Notes: a model not told the origin generated them from the sequence alone. A DNA stretch of 64,000 bases from Candidatus Poribacteria bacterium (GCA_022820835.1 JAJEET010000053.1:17042-81041); one strand, 5' to 3'. Counted from the first letter of the stretch, positions 8,082-17,593 are shown. Numbers and translations are program-made.

Positions 8082-8793
8082 GCCTATTCATATCCGCTTT
8101 TATCTTATCTTGCCTTTAGTGCTGTGTCACACCGAAACGGTATTTTGTAGGAACGTCTCTACAAATGCCGCCCCTACGGGGCTGAGGTCTTTGGGGCACG
8201 CGCTGCTATAAACATTGCGTCGCTACGCGACTGAGGAAGTTTTTGAAAGTTTCAAGGTTTCCGTGTCGAATCCGGTTCGGTTGGAAACCAAACCTACCGG
8301 GCCTGGGGCTGAGATGGTTGTTATTGCTAAAATTGACACTTATGAGTCTTCGTTCAACACAGCCTACGGGACGTTTTAATTTTACTTTTAAATTCACGTT
8401 CAATTTAGCAAAGCAATAATAGAGACAATTGAGACGATGACAATTGAATCACAGTCAAAGGCTCGCCGATTTTCGCTCAAAAATTTATCTTTTCGTTAAC
8501 ACCTCCTGAGCACCAGATCGGGATTGTAAAGAAGCAACTGCGCCTTTTCTGGCATCAATGCTGCTGAAACTATTAGGTATGTTCCTCCTGGAAATATAAA
8601 ACTGATTTCCCAAATCTTTGGCGTTAAATTTTCGAGATTCAAAGCCTGTAAACCAACGTCCCACGTGGGTTTTATGAGAAATATCATTACTTTGGAAAAA
8701 CAGAATTGATAATGGATTTCATTATCAATAGTTGTAAATTGGGCGATATTTAGATGCGGTTAATTCTTTCGACGCAAAAGTTGTTGAAGTGAA
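8082..8793. repeat. Gene-free gap with a mosaic of short repeats
   Basis: About 710 bases between convergent genes. Two related hairpin units, CCCCTACGGGG-CTGAG (8171-8186) and GTCGCTACGCGAC-TGAG (8219-8235), lie 48 bases apart. A degenerate copy of the palindromic repeat sits at 8271-8308, and a copy of the GTTCAAC...CCTAC motif at 8352-8371. From about 8400 to 8793 I see no repeat, promoter or RNA gene. A 63-codon minus-strand frame at 8496-8687 has no recognisable product and I do not call it. Confidence 0.55.
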
Positions 8794-10698
8794 TTACCAA
8801 TCTTTAAATGGAAATATTCGGGTCTCCGTCGCCATGCCGTAGAAGCTCCATAGACTGCCTGCAACGAATTCACCGAGTATCAAACCGAGGAAGAAGGGTG
8901 CTGCCTTCCGGTGTAATTGTAATCCGCCCTGTTTAATAATCAGCCATTTTGCACCAGTGCTAATCACGAGTGAAATCCAGAGCCAGTTCATACACCAATC
9001 CGCCGCGCCGGAAACAGCGTAGCCGACAGCATGGAAGGGCCACCAGAAGAAACGCATCCGTAGAAACATCAAGAGAAACGTGAACCCCATCCCGATACCC
9101 ATAAACGTCACTTCAGGGATGTTCGTGTTTGTTGGAAAATTGAGCTGCTGTTGGAGTCGATTGAAAGGGTGATGTGCGAAACTTCCAGCGGATCCAAACC
9201 GATACACATCATGCAAATATGCCCAGAAAGAGCCGATTGAACCGACAACCACTGCTAAAAGCATTACCCAAACCAGCGGTTTCGGGTTAAAACGCGCCCG
9301 TGAAGCGAGTTGGAAGCCTTCGAGTTGGTGTGGCATCGGATGACTTCGGTGTGCCCGATTGAAAAAGAATAAAAAAGAGAGTGCAGTTAGATTAGAGCCT
9401 CCCATACGACGTGAACCTAAAATCGCTGGTAAGGCGTAATCCGGTCCCATGAAGTGTAAATCATGCGCTGGTGCCCCGGATTCGACGCGCATACGCGTGA
9501 TCCCAGTTGAGAGTGCGAAATACATGACGAAAAAGGCAATACCGAGTGAAATACTGATCCCTATCTTCACAGAAAACACTATGAGATAGATGCATCCTAA
9601 CACAATACCGATGATCGCCGTCCGGTACTGCATCGGCTCAACGGATTCGTCAAGGCTTGAGCGTCCAGTGGCGACTTGTTTAAAGACCTCTGTGAGGTAC
9701 TTACGACTTGCCCATACTGCGAAAATCGCGAGTCCGAGATATGCGCCCAGAGACTGCTGTCGGTCATAAGGAAATCCCGGTAACCCGCGTACCCCGATAA
9801 TCGCGCCGCCGACCCGTTGCATCTTGCGAAACAGATAAAAGAACCAACAAGAAAACGACAAATCCAGAGGCATAAAGAATCCGAGTCCAATCACAAACGG
9901 ATAGATAGAGAACGGTGTCCAACCGATGGCATTCCACGGTTTTTCAGTAAAAAATTGGCTGATATTCCGAAATCGAACACCGATAATAGGAATCGTCGGA
10001 AAGAGATAACTTAATCCGTTAATCAGGTTCAGGATTGAAACGAGGATAAACGCAGTCCAAAACGCTCTACCTCGAAAGAAATTAGCACCACTGTCGCGCG
10101 TCATCTCTAACGGGAGTTGGATGATTGGATAGGCGAGTTTCTCGCGTTCTGTCCACTGTTTTCGTAGCACAACATTGATACATAGCATCACAAAGCCGAG
10201 TGCGAGAATAAAACTTGTCCACCACAATGTCGGGCCTAACCATGTCTGCAAAACCTCTATATCATAAAGCGTGGATTGCCCTTCGTAAAATCCCTCCAAA
10301 ACGCCTTTATCTTGGACTGTCGCCCATGTCGGCATGTATCGGTGGATGAGTTCTCGCCACTCGTTCTCAGGCGTATCAAACCAGAAGACGTGTCCGATCA
10401 TTGGGATAAGCACTTGCGTGTGATCGTGCGATGCGATAGCGCTCGCCATACAAAGCATGACGTAGATAACGAGCAATTCACCGTGTGTCAATGCCCACTG
10501 CCGTTTCACCTGTCGTAATAGCAAGTTGAGAAGTGTAATAACAAACAGAAAGAAGACCGCATTGAAAAAGAGCGACATCGTTGTCGGAAAAAGTCCCCAC
10601 CAGACCATTTCCGTGTACATAATCCAATAACAGTTGATAGGGATAAGGATAAGAGCTAATATAACTGACTTCGGGGTGACACCGCGGGTCGAAGGCAT
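8794..10698 (-). CDS. Large polytopic membrane protein (DUF6785/DUF6784-like)
   Basis: A 634-residue protein with roughly twelve or more hydrophobic segments spread over its length. Conserved-looking blocks include TEREKLAYPIIQLPLEM near residue 190, RVESGAPAHDLHFMGPDYALP near residue 405 and RMRFFWWPFHAVGYAVSGA near residue 550. I recognise this as the DUF6785/DUF6784 type of membrane protein, from memory of similar proteins in Planctomycetes and Poribacteria. It may be a transporter, but no substrate can be assigned. It is the last gene of a four-gene minus-strand operon, nine bases after the FG-GAP/ankyrin gene. Confidence 0.65.
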   Translation of the reverse strand: MPSTRGVTPKSVILALILIPINCYWIMYTEMVWWGLFPTTMSLFFNAVFFLFVITLLNLLLRQVKRQWALTHGELLVIYVMLCMASAIASHDHTQVLIPMIGHVFWFDTPENEWRELIHRYMPTWATVQDKGVLEGFYEGQSTLYDIEVLQTWLGPTLWWTSFILALGFVMLCINVVLRKQWTEREKLAYPIIQLPLEMTRDSGANFFRGRAFWTAFILVSILNLINGLSYLFPTIPIIGVRFRNISQFFTEKPWNAIGWTPFSIYPFVIGLGFFMPLDLSFSCWFFYLFRKMQRVGGAIIGVRGLPGFPYDRQQSLGAYLGLAIFAVWASRKYLTEVFKQVATGRSSLDESVEPMQYRTAIIGIVLGCIYLIVFSVKIGISISLGIAFFVMYFALSTGITRMRVESGAPAHDLHFMGPDYALPAILGSRRMGGSNLTALSFLFFFNRAHRSHPMPHQLEGFQLASRARFNPKPLVWVMLLAVVVGSIGSFWAYLHDVYRFGSAGSFAHHPFNRLQQQLNFPTNTNIPEVTFMGIGMGFTFLLMFLRMRFFWWPFHAVGYAVSGAADWCMNWLWISLVISTGAKWLIIKQGGLQLHRKAAPFFLGLILGEFVAGSLWSFYGMATETRIFPFKDW

Positions 10699-10707
10699 GC
10701 GGATCTC

Positions 10708-12855
10708 CTACTGTTTTCTCAATATTTTGCTTGATGCTTTGAGTATCTTTACGATTTCCGAGTGTCCTTTTGACTCTGCGAGTGTTAACGCCGTTTGACC
10801 GTGCCCATTTTTTAAGGTAGCATCGGCCCGGTTTTCGAGGAGAAATTCGACAATATCCGTGTATCCGCGCCAGGCTGCATACATCAACGCCGTTTCACCC
10901 GTCCGGTTTTGGGTGTTTACGGCTGCGCCTTTTTCAATTAAGTGTTTGGTTATCTCCAGATTCCCTGTCTTATTGATGATGAAAATCAGTGGTGTATTGC
11001 CGTTGGCATCCGTTATGTTCACATCCGCACCATTTTCGATGAGAAACATCGCCGTACGGATGTCCCCTTTTTCGGCTGCGATGCGTAACGGTGTCCGTCC
11101 TACCGCATCCTTTAGATTTACATCTATGTTCATAGTACGAAGGGTTGAGATATCCCCTGTCCAGACTGCTTTGAAGAGTGTTCCCTCCGGTGTATCGGAA
11201 AATTCGGAGATGGTATGTTCTTGATTTGCAGGCAGGTTTTCAAAGATTTGCCTAACGCCGCTCTGCCATCGGACTTCAAGTCTATTGACGGTGGCATTCG
11301 TACCTAACCCAAAATAGCATCGAGCGTCGTGACTGGAGAGGTAACTTGACGCTGGATTGACCTCTCGTATTTGCGTTTGTTCACCGGCTGTTAAAGTGAT
11401 GCGTGTACCTATTCCAGTCCGATTACTGATAACACCGACGGTTTTAATGGACACATAGTTGTTTTGTGTCTCCGTTTCATTTCGCAACAAGGTGACGGGA
11501 CCGTTGGATTGTGTGACGAGCATATCAACGTCCCCATCGTTATCATAATCGCCAAAGAGTGTTCCTCGGCTGACCGCAACGTTCTGAAAATAGGCACCGG
11601 CACTCTCGGATATCTCCTGAAAGGTGCCGTTCCGTTTATTATGGAACAGCTGATCGGGTTGACGATAGGTTAGGATATCGTGTGTGTCTTCAATATTGTC
11701 AAGGATATGCCCATTTGCGATGAAAATATCCAACCATCCGTCACTATCTGCGTCAAAGAAACCTGTGCCGAACCCGACGAAAAGGTAGCTCTCTTTACCG
11801 AGCTGTGCCTCATAAATTACGTCCGTAAAGGTGCCGTCGCCATTGTTGCGATAGAGTGCGTTGGTTTCGTAGGAAAGGTTTGTGACAAAAATATCGAACC
11901 ACCCGTCGCCGTTGTAGTCGCCGGTAGCAACTCCCATACCAGCTTGTGCCACGCCGTTGAAACTGTAGGCACACCCGGCGAGGAGTGAGATCTCACTGAA
12001 GGTCCCATCGCCATTATTATAGAAGAAATCGTTTCGGGTGTCGTCGTTTGCGACGTAAAGATCGGGCGCGCCGTCGTTATTGAAGTCCGCTGAAACGACG
12101 CCTAACCCCTTCCCGTGAAACGGACCGCCGATGTCGCCGACCCCGGCTTCTTGACTGACATCGGTAAAGGTGCTATCACCGTTGTTGCGATAGAGTCGGT
12201 CGGGTGCGCCTTCAAATAGGGACGGATGGCAATAGGTGGGGATTCCGTCTTCGCCGCACGGTGGATATGGGACATCAACCGAATAGACGAGATAATTGAC
12301 AACAAACAGGTCAAGGTATCCATCTAAATTGTAATCGAGGAAGCAAGCACTACTGCTCCATCCGGGATCGCCGACCCCAGCAGAGCTTGTGACATCTGTG
12401 AAGGAACCGTCGCCGTTGTTACGATAGAGGACGTTGGTTCCAAAATTGGTTACGTACAGATCCATGTTGCCGTCGTTATCGTAATCTGCACAGGCAGCAC
12501 CTTGTCCATAGTTGCCACTGTTTCCGACTTTCGCGGTCGCTGTGATGTCAGTAAAAGTGCCGTCACGGTTGTTCCGATAGAGCGCGCTCGTCGCTTGTTT
12601 TGTCGATGGTGATGTGTCCCAGTAACCGCTATTGACGAGGTATATGTCAAGGTAACCGTCGTTATCAGCGTCAAAGAATGCACCGCCGGCACCGAGGGTT
12701 TCAGGGATATGGAATGCGCCTTCGGCACCGTTAACGTGTCGAAAACGGATGCCTGCCTCCTCGGTTACATCGACGAACTGAATCGCTGCAGCGGAAAATA
12801 GAGGCAGAACATAGATCAGGAATAGAATCAGAGGAAGTCTTGTCTTATTTTTCAT
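10708..12855 (-). CDS. CRTAC1-type FG-GAP/VCBS, ASPIC/UnbV and ankyrin-repeat protein, secreted
   Basis: A 715-residue protein with a signal peptide (about 1-24). It has seven FG-GAP/VCBS-type repeats with calcium-binding Asp loops such as DADNDGYLDIY, DYDNDGNMDLY, DYNGDGWFDIF and DADSDGWLDIF (about 55-455). An ASPIC/UnbV domain follows (about 465-560, with NPASSYLSSHDARCYFGLG), and four ankyrin repeats (about 570-705, e.g. GRTPLRIAAEKGDIRTAMFL). The FG-GAP and UnbV pair is common in CRTAC1-like proteins, while the ankyrin tail on an exported protein is less usual. Eukaryote-like repeats are frequent in sponge symbionts and may serve host contact; that is inference. The gene overlaps the upstream SUMF1 gene by 11 bases. 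Confidence 0.88.
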   Translation of the reverse strand: MKNKTRLPLILFLIYVLPLFSAAAIQFVDVTEEAGIRFRHVNGAEGAFHIPETLGAGGAFFDADNDGYLDIYLVNSGYWDTSPSTKQATSALYRNNRDGTFTDITATAKVGNSGNYGQGAACADYDNDGNMDLYVTNFGTNVLYRNNGDGSFTDVTSSAGVGDPGWSSSACFLDYNLDGYLDLFVVNYLVYSVDVPYPPCGEDGIPTYCHPSLFEGAPDRLYRNNGDSTFTDVSQEAGVGDIGGPFHGKGLGVVSADFNNDGAPDLYVANDDTRNDFFYNNGDGTFSEISLLAGCAYSFNGVAQAGMGVATGDYNGDGWFDIFVTNLSYETNALYRNNGDGTFTDVIYEAQLGKESYLFVGFGTGFFDADSDGWLDIFIANGHILDNIEDTHDILTYRQPDQLFHNKRNGTFQEISESAGAYFQNVAVSRGTLFGDYDNDGDVDMLVTQSNGPVTLLRNETETQNNYVSIKTVGVISNRTGIGTRITLTAGEQTQIREVNPASSYLSSHDARCYFGLGTNATVNRLEVRWQSGVRQIFENLPANQEHTISEFSDTPEGTLFKAVWTGDISTLRTMNIDVNLKDAVGRTPLRIAAEKGDIRTAMFLIENGADVNITDANGNTPLIFIINKTGNLEITKHLIEKGAAVNTQNRTGETALMYAAWRGYTDIVEFLLENRADATLKNGHGQTALTLAESKGHSEIVKILKASSKILRKQ

Positions 12856-13669
12856 AGGCAGGCGTTGCGTCCTTAGCGAGACGGAATCCGATGAAACTGG
12901 TGCCGATTGCTGGATATTGACCGATCCGAGTGGAACACCGAGCGAACATTTCCGGGTTCAACCATGAACCCCCTTTCACAACACGCCGACTTCCAACTGC
13001 TGGCCCCTTCGGGTTTCGAGTGGCACTGCGGCGATAATAGGTATCCGAATACCTGTCAGCAACCCACTCCCAGACGTTACCCGCCATGTCATAAGCACCG
13101 TAGGGACTTGCCCCCGTAGGGAATGTTCCGACCGGTTGTAAATGCGATCCTGACTGTTTCCAAACGTTCGCGTGGACGGTTGCCCCTTTAATGCGCGGTG
13201 TGAAAGTATCTCCCCAGGGCCACCGTTTAGCATCCGTTCCACGTGCGGCTTTTTCCCACTCAGCTTCAGTAGGGAGCCGCATGCCGCGCCACGCTGCGTA
13301 GGCAACTGCAGAATCCCATGAGACACCAATGACCGGATAGTTCGGCTTCGTTTTTGCGATCTCGGGCCAGGTACCGAACGTTTCTCCATAACTGATAGGG
13401 GTATGCTCACTGTCTATGCCACCCGTTTCAAGCCAAAACGGATAATATTCGGCGTTGGTCACCTCGGTCTTACCGATATAGTAGGCATCGAGATGGATTT
13501 CATGTGCGGGTGCTTCGTTCGGGAGATCATCATCACTGCCCATCGTAAAGGCACCAGCGGGGATAAGACAAAGGTCAGGTTCAGCGAACGCATAAGATAA
13601 GAATCCGGTAATTGTGAAAAGGAGGATTAGGAATTTTGTAAGCAGACAGGTACTCGGACTTGCCCACAT
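12845..13669 (-). CDS. SUMF1/formylglycine-generating-enzyme-like protein, exported
   Basis: The start is the ATG at 13669 (MWASPSTCLL...), which gives a signal peptide ending near AFA, clears the TPR gene by 13 bases and has an AGGA box. Longer in-frame starts would overlap that gene. The domain begins LIPAGAFTMGSDDDLPNEAP and includes KTEVTNAEYYPFW, PVIGVSWDSAVAYAAWRGMRLPTEAEWEKAARG, AYDMAGNVWEWVADRY, VKGGSWLN and GFRLAKD, the SUMF1 fold. Only one cysteine is seen in the catalytic region (FARCSTR); the partner five residues upstream in true formylglycine-generating enzymes is replaced. So it may not activate the sulfatases in this window. Other SUMF1 roles include carbohydrate binding and other oxidations. 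Confidence 0.85.
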   Translation of the reverse strand: MWASPSTCLLTKFLILLFTITGFLSYAFAEPDLCLIPAGAFTMGSDDDLPNEAPAHEIHLDAYYIGKTEVTNAEYYPFWLETGGIDSEHTPISYGETFGTWPEIAKTKPNYPVIGVSWDSAVAYAAWRGMRLPTEAEWEKAARGTDAKRWPWGDTFTPRIKGATVHANVWKQSGSHLQPVGTFPTGASPYGAYDMAGNVWEWVADRYSDTYYRRSATRNPKGPAVGSRRVVKGGSWLNPEMFARCSTRIGQYPAIGTSFIGFRLAKDATPAYEK

Positions 13670-13682
13670 GATTGTTTTGTTC

Positions 13683-14843
13683 CTATTCCGACTTTGATAT
13701 AAGACGCTCATATTCTTGATAAATTTTCGCGGCTTCTTCGTGTTCCCCTGCAAGTTCATACGCTTTAGAAAGGTTTAGATAGAAGCGCGGTTCAGACGGT
13801 TTTAATCGGATAGCGGTCTGATATTGTGCAATTGCCTCCGTATAGGCTTCCAACATCAGATAAACACTACCGAGGCTATTACGGTAAGTTGCGACATTTG
13901 GTTTATGCACAATCACTTTTTCGTACATTGCTTTTGCCTGTGGATAGTTTTGTTGTTGGAAGTGAACATATCCGAGTGCTTCATAGCCGCGCGTCTCTTG
14001 TGGCGCAAGTGCGACGTAACGCTCTAAAGATTCGGTTGCCTCACTCCATAGCTGCCGTCTGAGTTGGATCCTACCAAGTCGGTACCACGCTTCTGGATCG
14101 TCGGCGTTTTGTTGCACAAACCGCTTGAGATGTGTCAACTGTTCTTCCTCAATAGACAGAGCCTCAAAACGTTGTAAATTCTTCTGTGCCGTTTCTATTT
14201 CCCCGATACGGCGATAGGCCGTACCTAAACTAAAGTGCGCTTTCACATGGAAGGGATCGATTTCAATCAGTGTTTTGAAAGTATTAATAGCGGATTGCCA
14301 CGCCTCCTTTTGGAGATATGCGGCACCGAGCGTGTAGTATGCCGAGGGTGAAGTCGGGTCAAGTTTAATCGCTTGTTGGAGTTCGGTGATGGCAGCGTCC
14401 GTTCGGTTCTCACGGAAACAAGCAGTGCCTAACAGGGTTCTTGCCCGAGCGTGATCGGCATCCATCATGACGGCTTTCTGTAAGGCTTGCATCGCTTGCG
14501 TAGGATCTGCTAAGTAGACCAGTAACACATCACCCAATTCATAATATGCGTCAATATAGTTTTTATCGGCGATTGTGGCACGTTGAAATGCGTCAGCTGC
14601 GGCGTGGAATTCTTCTGCGCCTTTATAGATTAACCCCAGAACGTAGTGTGCGTCCGCTAACGAGGTATCAAGTTCAACCGCCTTCTCTAAAGCGGTTCGC
14701 GCCCGTTTTTGTTCTCCATGCGTGAGTGCGCGTAACCCGACATCATAGAGTCGTGCCGCTTCGGGATGGTATCTCGATGCTGAAATAGCGAACGAGGTTT
14801 GGAGGCATATTAGGAGTATGAGAACATATTTGTATAGGGGCAT
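13683..14843 (-). CDS. TPR-repeat protein, exported
   Basis: A 386-residue protein with a short N-terminal signal (about 1-22), then about nine tandem tetratricopeptide repeats covering nearly the whole chain. Examples are ADAHYVLGLIYKGAEEFHAA, PSAYYTLGAAYLQKEAWQSA, PEAWYRLGRIQLRRQLWSEA and TYRNSLGSVYLMLEAYTEA. TPR arrays are scaffolds for protein-protein contact; no catalytic domain is present. It is the first gene of a four-gene operon (TPR, SUMF1, FG-GAP/ankyrin, membrane protein). This suggests a shared envelope complex, although the job of that complex is unknown. Confidence 0.85.
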   Translation of the reverse strand: MPLYKYVLILLICLQTSFAISASRYHPEAARLYDVGLRALTHGEQKRARTALEKAVELDTSLADAHYVLGLIYKGAEEFHAAADAFQRATIADKNYIDAYYELGDVLLVYLADPTQAMQALQKAVMMDADHARARTLLGTACFRENRTDAAITELQQAIKLDPTSPSAYYTLGAAYLQKEAWQSAINTFKTLIEIDPFHVKAHFSLGTAYRRIGEIETAQKNLQRFEALSIEEEQLTHLKRFVQQNADDPEAWYRLGRIQLRRQLWSEATESLERYVALAPQETRGYEALGYVHFQQQNYPQAKAMYEKVIVHKPNVATYRNSLGSVYLMLEAYTEAIAQYQTAIRLKPSEPRFYLNLSKAYELAGEHEEAAKIYQEYERLISKSE

Positions 14844-14910
14844 AATCTTATTTTTTCTGCGGCTTGCTGCCTCCTGAATTCAAGACTCTCTACACTTAGT
14901 CAGGAAAACT

Positions 14911-14939
14911 AATTTATCACGAGATTTCGGTAGCGTCAA
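14911..14939 (-). promoter_or_regulatory. sigma70-like promoter for the TPR operon
   Basis: On the minus strand TTGACG (14939-14934), a 17-base spacer and TAAATT (14916-14911). An AGGAGG sequence in the leader (14875-14870) lies 26 bases before the start codon, too far to be its ribosome-binding site. Confidence 0.5.
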
Positions 14940-15000
14940 GTAAATTTTGCAGCGCATCCAGAGACGTTCAGTAGTTTAATTAGATTTACATCTCGAAATT

Positions 15001-15009
15001 TGCTATAAT
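15001..15009 (+). promoter_or_regulatory. Extended -10 promoter for the 15082 gene
   Basis: TGCTATAAT is a perfect extended -10 element (TGn plus TATAAT at 15004-15009). No good -35 box is seen 17 bases upstream. Transcription should start near 15016, 66 bases before the ATG. Confidence 0.5.
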
Positions 15010-15081
15010 GTCATAGAATTATTTGTAAAGAGATTATCCGCACCCTAAAAACCTTAGTCTCTTAGTCAAAAGGAAAAAACG

Positions 15082-15456
15082 ATGGACGGTAAGCATCTAC
15101 CTTGGCACCTCCCTTTGACAGATTGGTGTATCGGAGCAACGGTTTTATTTACTGTCACTGGTGCCATCATTCTGTGCCGATTCTTGTTGCGGAAGTGGCG
15201 TTCATGGCGGATTCAACGGTTTCTCGCCCAACGGTCAGCACTCGCATCTCCGGGCACGCAGAAACTGACGGCTCACGATAAGCAGGTATTAGCAAAAAAG
15301 GTTCAGCAATCGGGAAACCAACGTTTAGAAAAGAGTTTTGCCTCTCAAGGGAACTTTGATCTTTACATTGCTATCGGGCTTTTCGGTTTGGCGATGATTG
15401 CCTTAGTCGTGTTGGCTGTCGCCAACGGTTTCCATAAACACGGATTCCCGTTTTGA
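15082..15456 (+). CDS. Small two-TM membrane protein of unknown function
   Basis: A 124-residue protein with a hydrophobic segment near the N-terminus (about 16-36), a basic cytoplasmic-type stretch (FLLRKWRSWRIQRFLAQRS), a polar middle and a second hydrophobic segment (about 95-115). No family is recognised. The ATG has an AAAAGGA ribosome-binding site. It lies 19 bases before the alcohol dehydrogenase gene and is probably cotranscribed with it. Confidence 0.6.
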   Translation: MDGKHLPWHLPLTDWCIGATVLFTVTGAIILCRFLLRKWRSWRIQRFLAQRSALASPGTQKLTAHDKQVLAKKVQQSGNQRLEKSFASQGNFDLYIAIGLFGLAMIALVVLAVANGFHKHGFPF

Positions 15457-15475
15457 TCTATCAGAGGAGATTTGA

Positions 15476-16492
15476 ATGAAAGTCGTTGCAAAATTCGGAC
15501 TCGAAAGTGCAGGCTTAATTGACAAACCGGACCCGGTTGCTCAGGGTAAATTCGCTGTCGTTAAAATTCATTCTGCACCTATGTGTACGGAATACAAAAG
15601 TTTCAAAGATGAAGGTGAGAGTGACCATTTCGGACACGAAGCCGCTGGTGAAGTGGTAGAAATCGCACAGGAGAGCAGTGTTAAGGTCGGGGATCGTGTT
15701 GTGGTGATGCCACACTACCCTTGTGGAACGTGTTACCTCTGCTTAGCGGGTGAATATGCGCACTGTCAGAACGATCATAAGCCGCCAAACATTCCCGAAC
15801 AGACGGGTGTGACGGCGACTTTTGCGCAGTACATCCTTAAACAGGACTGGCAGCTGGTACCTATTCCAGAGGGTCTCTCCTATCATCACGCCGGGATGGC
15901 ATGCTGTGGACTTGGATCAACATTCAATGCTATGCGGTTAATGAACGTCACCGCGCTTGATACTGTCCTTATTACTGGGATGGGACCGATTGGACTTGGC
16001 GGTGTGATTAATGCGGTGTATAGAGGTGCGCGCGTTATCGCTGTTGAAAGCCATCCATACCGCGCAGCGCTTGCCAAAAAACTCGGTGCAGTGGAAGTCG
16101 TTAATCCGGAAGACGCAGATGTTCTCAATCAGATTCTGAATTTGACCGATGGTAGAGGCATCGACAAAAGTGTGGAGTGTTCAGCGGCTCCGGCGGCAGT
16201 CCAATTATTGATTGATGCATCGCGTCCGAAAGGACATATATCCTTGATCGGTGGAATTCGTGAAGTAGCAATTAAGAGCTGGGGGGTTCTTATCAATCAC
16301 GGCTTGACGGTACACGGCACGCGGCATTATAACCTCATAGACACACCTGCTATGATGCGGATGATTACACAAGTGAAGGATCAACTGGATACATTCATCA
16401 CACATACCTTCCCTATGCACCAGATTCAGGATGCATGGGCATTGCAATGTACACATAACTGCGGAAAAGTTGTCCTTGATCCATGGAAATAG
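15476..16492 (+). CDS. Zinc-type medium-chain alcohol dehydrogenase
   Basis: A 338-residue medium-chain dehydrogenase/reductase. It shows the catalytic-zinc region with MCTEYKSF and GHEAAGEVVE, the structural-zinc lobe PCGTCYLCLAGEYAHC (about 82-100, four Cys), and a Rossmann motif near GMGPIGLGGVINAVYRGARV (about 165-184). NAD(P)-dependent oxidation of an alcohol or polyol is expected; the substrate is not determined. A strong AGAGGAG ribosome-binding site precedes the ATG. It is followed after 48 bases by a Gfo/Idh/MocA oxidoreductase, so the pair may serve a sugar or cyclitol pathway. Confidence 0.88.
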   Translation: MKVVAKFGLESAGLIDKPDPVAQGKFAVVKIHSAPMCTEYKSFKDEGESDHFGHEAAGEVVEIAQESSVKVGDRVVVMPHYPCGTCYLCLAGEYAHCQNDHKPPNIPEQTGVTATFAQYILKQDWQLVPIPEGLSYHHAGMACCGLGSTFNAMRLMNVTALDTVLITGMGPIGLGGVINAVYRGARVIAVESHPYRAALAKKLGAVEVVNPEDADVLNQILNLTDGRGIDKSVECSAAPAAVQLLIDASRPKGHISLIGGIREVAIKSWGVLINHGLTVHGTRHYNLIDTPAMMRMITQVKDQLDTFITHTFPMHQIQDAWALQCTHNCGKVVLDPWK

Positions 16493-16540
16493 GAAATAAT
16501 ACCCAATGAATCTACTCTGCTTTGATGAAAGGGACTTGTT

Positions 16541-17593
16541 ATGAATTCTGGGACAAACAACCTACCGCTCTCAACACCGTTAGACATTCGCCTCGGTCTC
16601 ACACATGCGAGTGATGTCGCTTTTCCTTTACGATGGGGTATCCTTGGTGCTGGTAGAATATCGGGGATGTGGGTAGAGGCACTGGGTGCCTGCGAAGGGG
16701 CAACTGCCACGGCTGTAGCAGCGCGCGAAATCGACCGGGCAAAAGAATTTGCAAGGCAGTATGGGGTTACGACCGCCTATGGCGATTACAGGGAAATGGT
16801 GGCAGCCGATGATGTAGATATTGTTTACATTGGCACGATCAACAGATTACACAAGGAACATACGCTTCTCGCGATAGCAGCGGGCAAACACGTTTTGTGT
16901 GAAAAACCGTTTGCTGAGAATATTTCTGAAGCGCGGGAAATGTACGCTGCTGCTGAAAAGAAAGGTGTAATGCTGCAGGATGGTGTCTGGACTCGCTTCT
17001 TTCCCGCGGTGGAACATGCGCGAACTGAGATTGAGAACGGTACTATTGGTGAAGTTGTGCTTGTCCAATCAGATTTTTTCGATCCGATTTATACGATTCA
17101 AGCTGTTCCGCTTGGCTTCGGCGTGGATGCCGTACCGACATCAATTGTGGCAACAGGTAGATATGCGCGCGGTGCGATTGTGGAATACGGTGAAGATAAG
17201 TGCGCGATATTGACATTCCCGCCCCGAAACTCCGAGTTGCCAGAAGTGACAGAGATTGTCGGTACAAAAGGACGTATCACGCTTGAGCGTCCGGCGCACT
17301 GCCCGACGCGTCTCTCTATCCGAATCCCGCCGCCGGATGGTGTGCCTTCTCAGTACAGAACGGGGAACGCGCCTGCTCCGTTACACTATTTCGAGTATCC
17401 GTTACCGAGGACAGTGCGTATGCGACACGCCTCTCCAAACCAGCACGGTTTCCTGTACCAAGCTGAAGCGATTCACCGATGTCTCGCTGCAGGGCTGTCT
17501 CAATGTCCACAATATAATAAAGAAGAATCGCTACACGCCATGAATCTGCTGACGGAGATTTACAAGGCAAATCCGCCTATACCGCGGCGTTAG
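16541..17593 (+). CDS. Gfo/Idh/MocA family oxidoreductase
   Basis: A 350-residue protein. The nucleotide-binding motif GILGAGRISGMWVEAL (about 33-48) sits after a short N-terminal extension. DIVYIGTINRLHKEHTLLAIAAGKHVLCEKPFAENI (about 91-127) contains the family EKP motif whose lysine is catalytic in many members. The C-terminal half is the alpha/beta substrate domain. NAD(P)-dependent oxidation or reduction of a sugar or inositol derivative is likely. It follows the alcohol dehydrogenase gene on the same strand. Confidence 0.88.
   Translation: MNSGTNNLPLSTPLDIRLGLTHASDVAFPLRWGILGAGRISGMWVEALGACEGATATAVAAREIDRAKEFARQYGVTTAYGDYREMVAADDVDIVYIGTINRLHKEHTLLAIAAGKHVLCEKPFAENISEAREMYAAAEKKGVMLQDGVWTRFFPAVEHARTEIENGTIGEVVLVQSDFFDPIYTIQAVPLGFGVDAVPTSIVATGRYARGAIVEYGEDKCAILTFPPRNSELPEVTEIVGTKGRITLERPAHCPTRLSIRIPPPDGVPSQYRTGNAPAPLHYFEYPLPRTVRMRHASPNQHGFLYQAEAIHRCLAAGLSQCPQYNKEESLHAMNLLTEIYKANPPIPRR

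Noticed and set aside
8257..8282. Sequence resembling a tRNA T-arm (GTCGAATCCGG)
   Set aside because: No acceptor stem or anticodon arm could be folded around it; it is part of the palindromic repeat region.
8496..8687. 63-codon minus-strand frame in the repeat-rich gap
   Set aside because: No recognisable product, no clear ribosome-binding site, and it lies in a region of decayed repeats.
14870..14875. AGGAGG as ribosome-binding site of the TPR gene
   Set aside because: It is 26 bases from the ATG at 14843, too far, and no suitable start lies closer.
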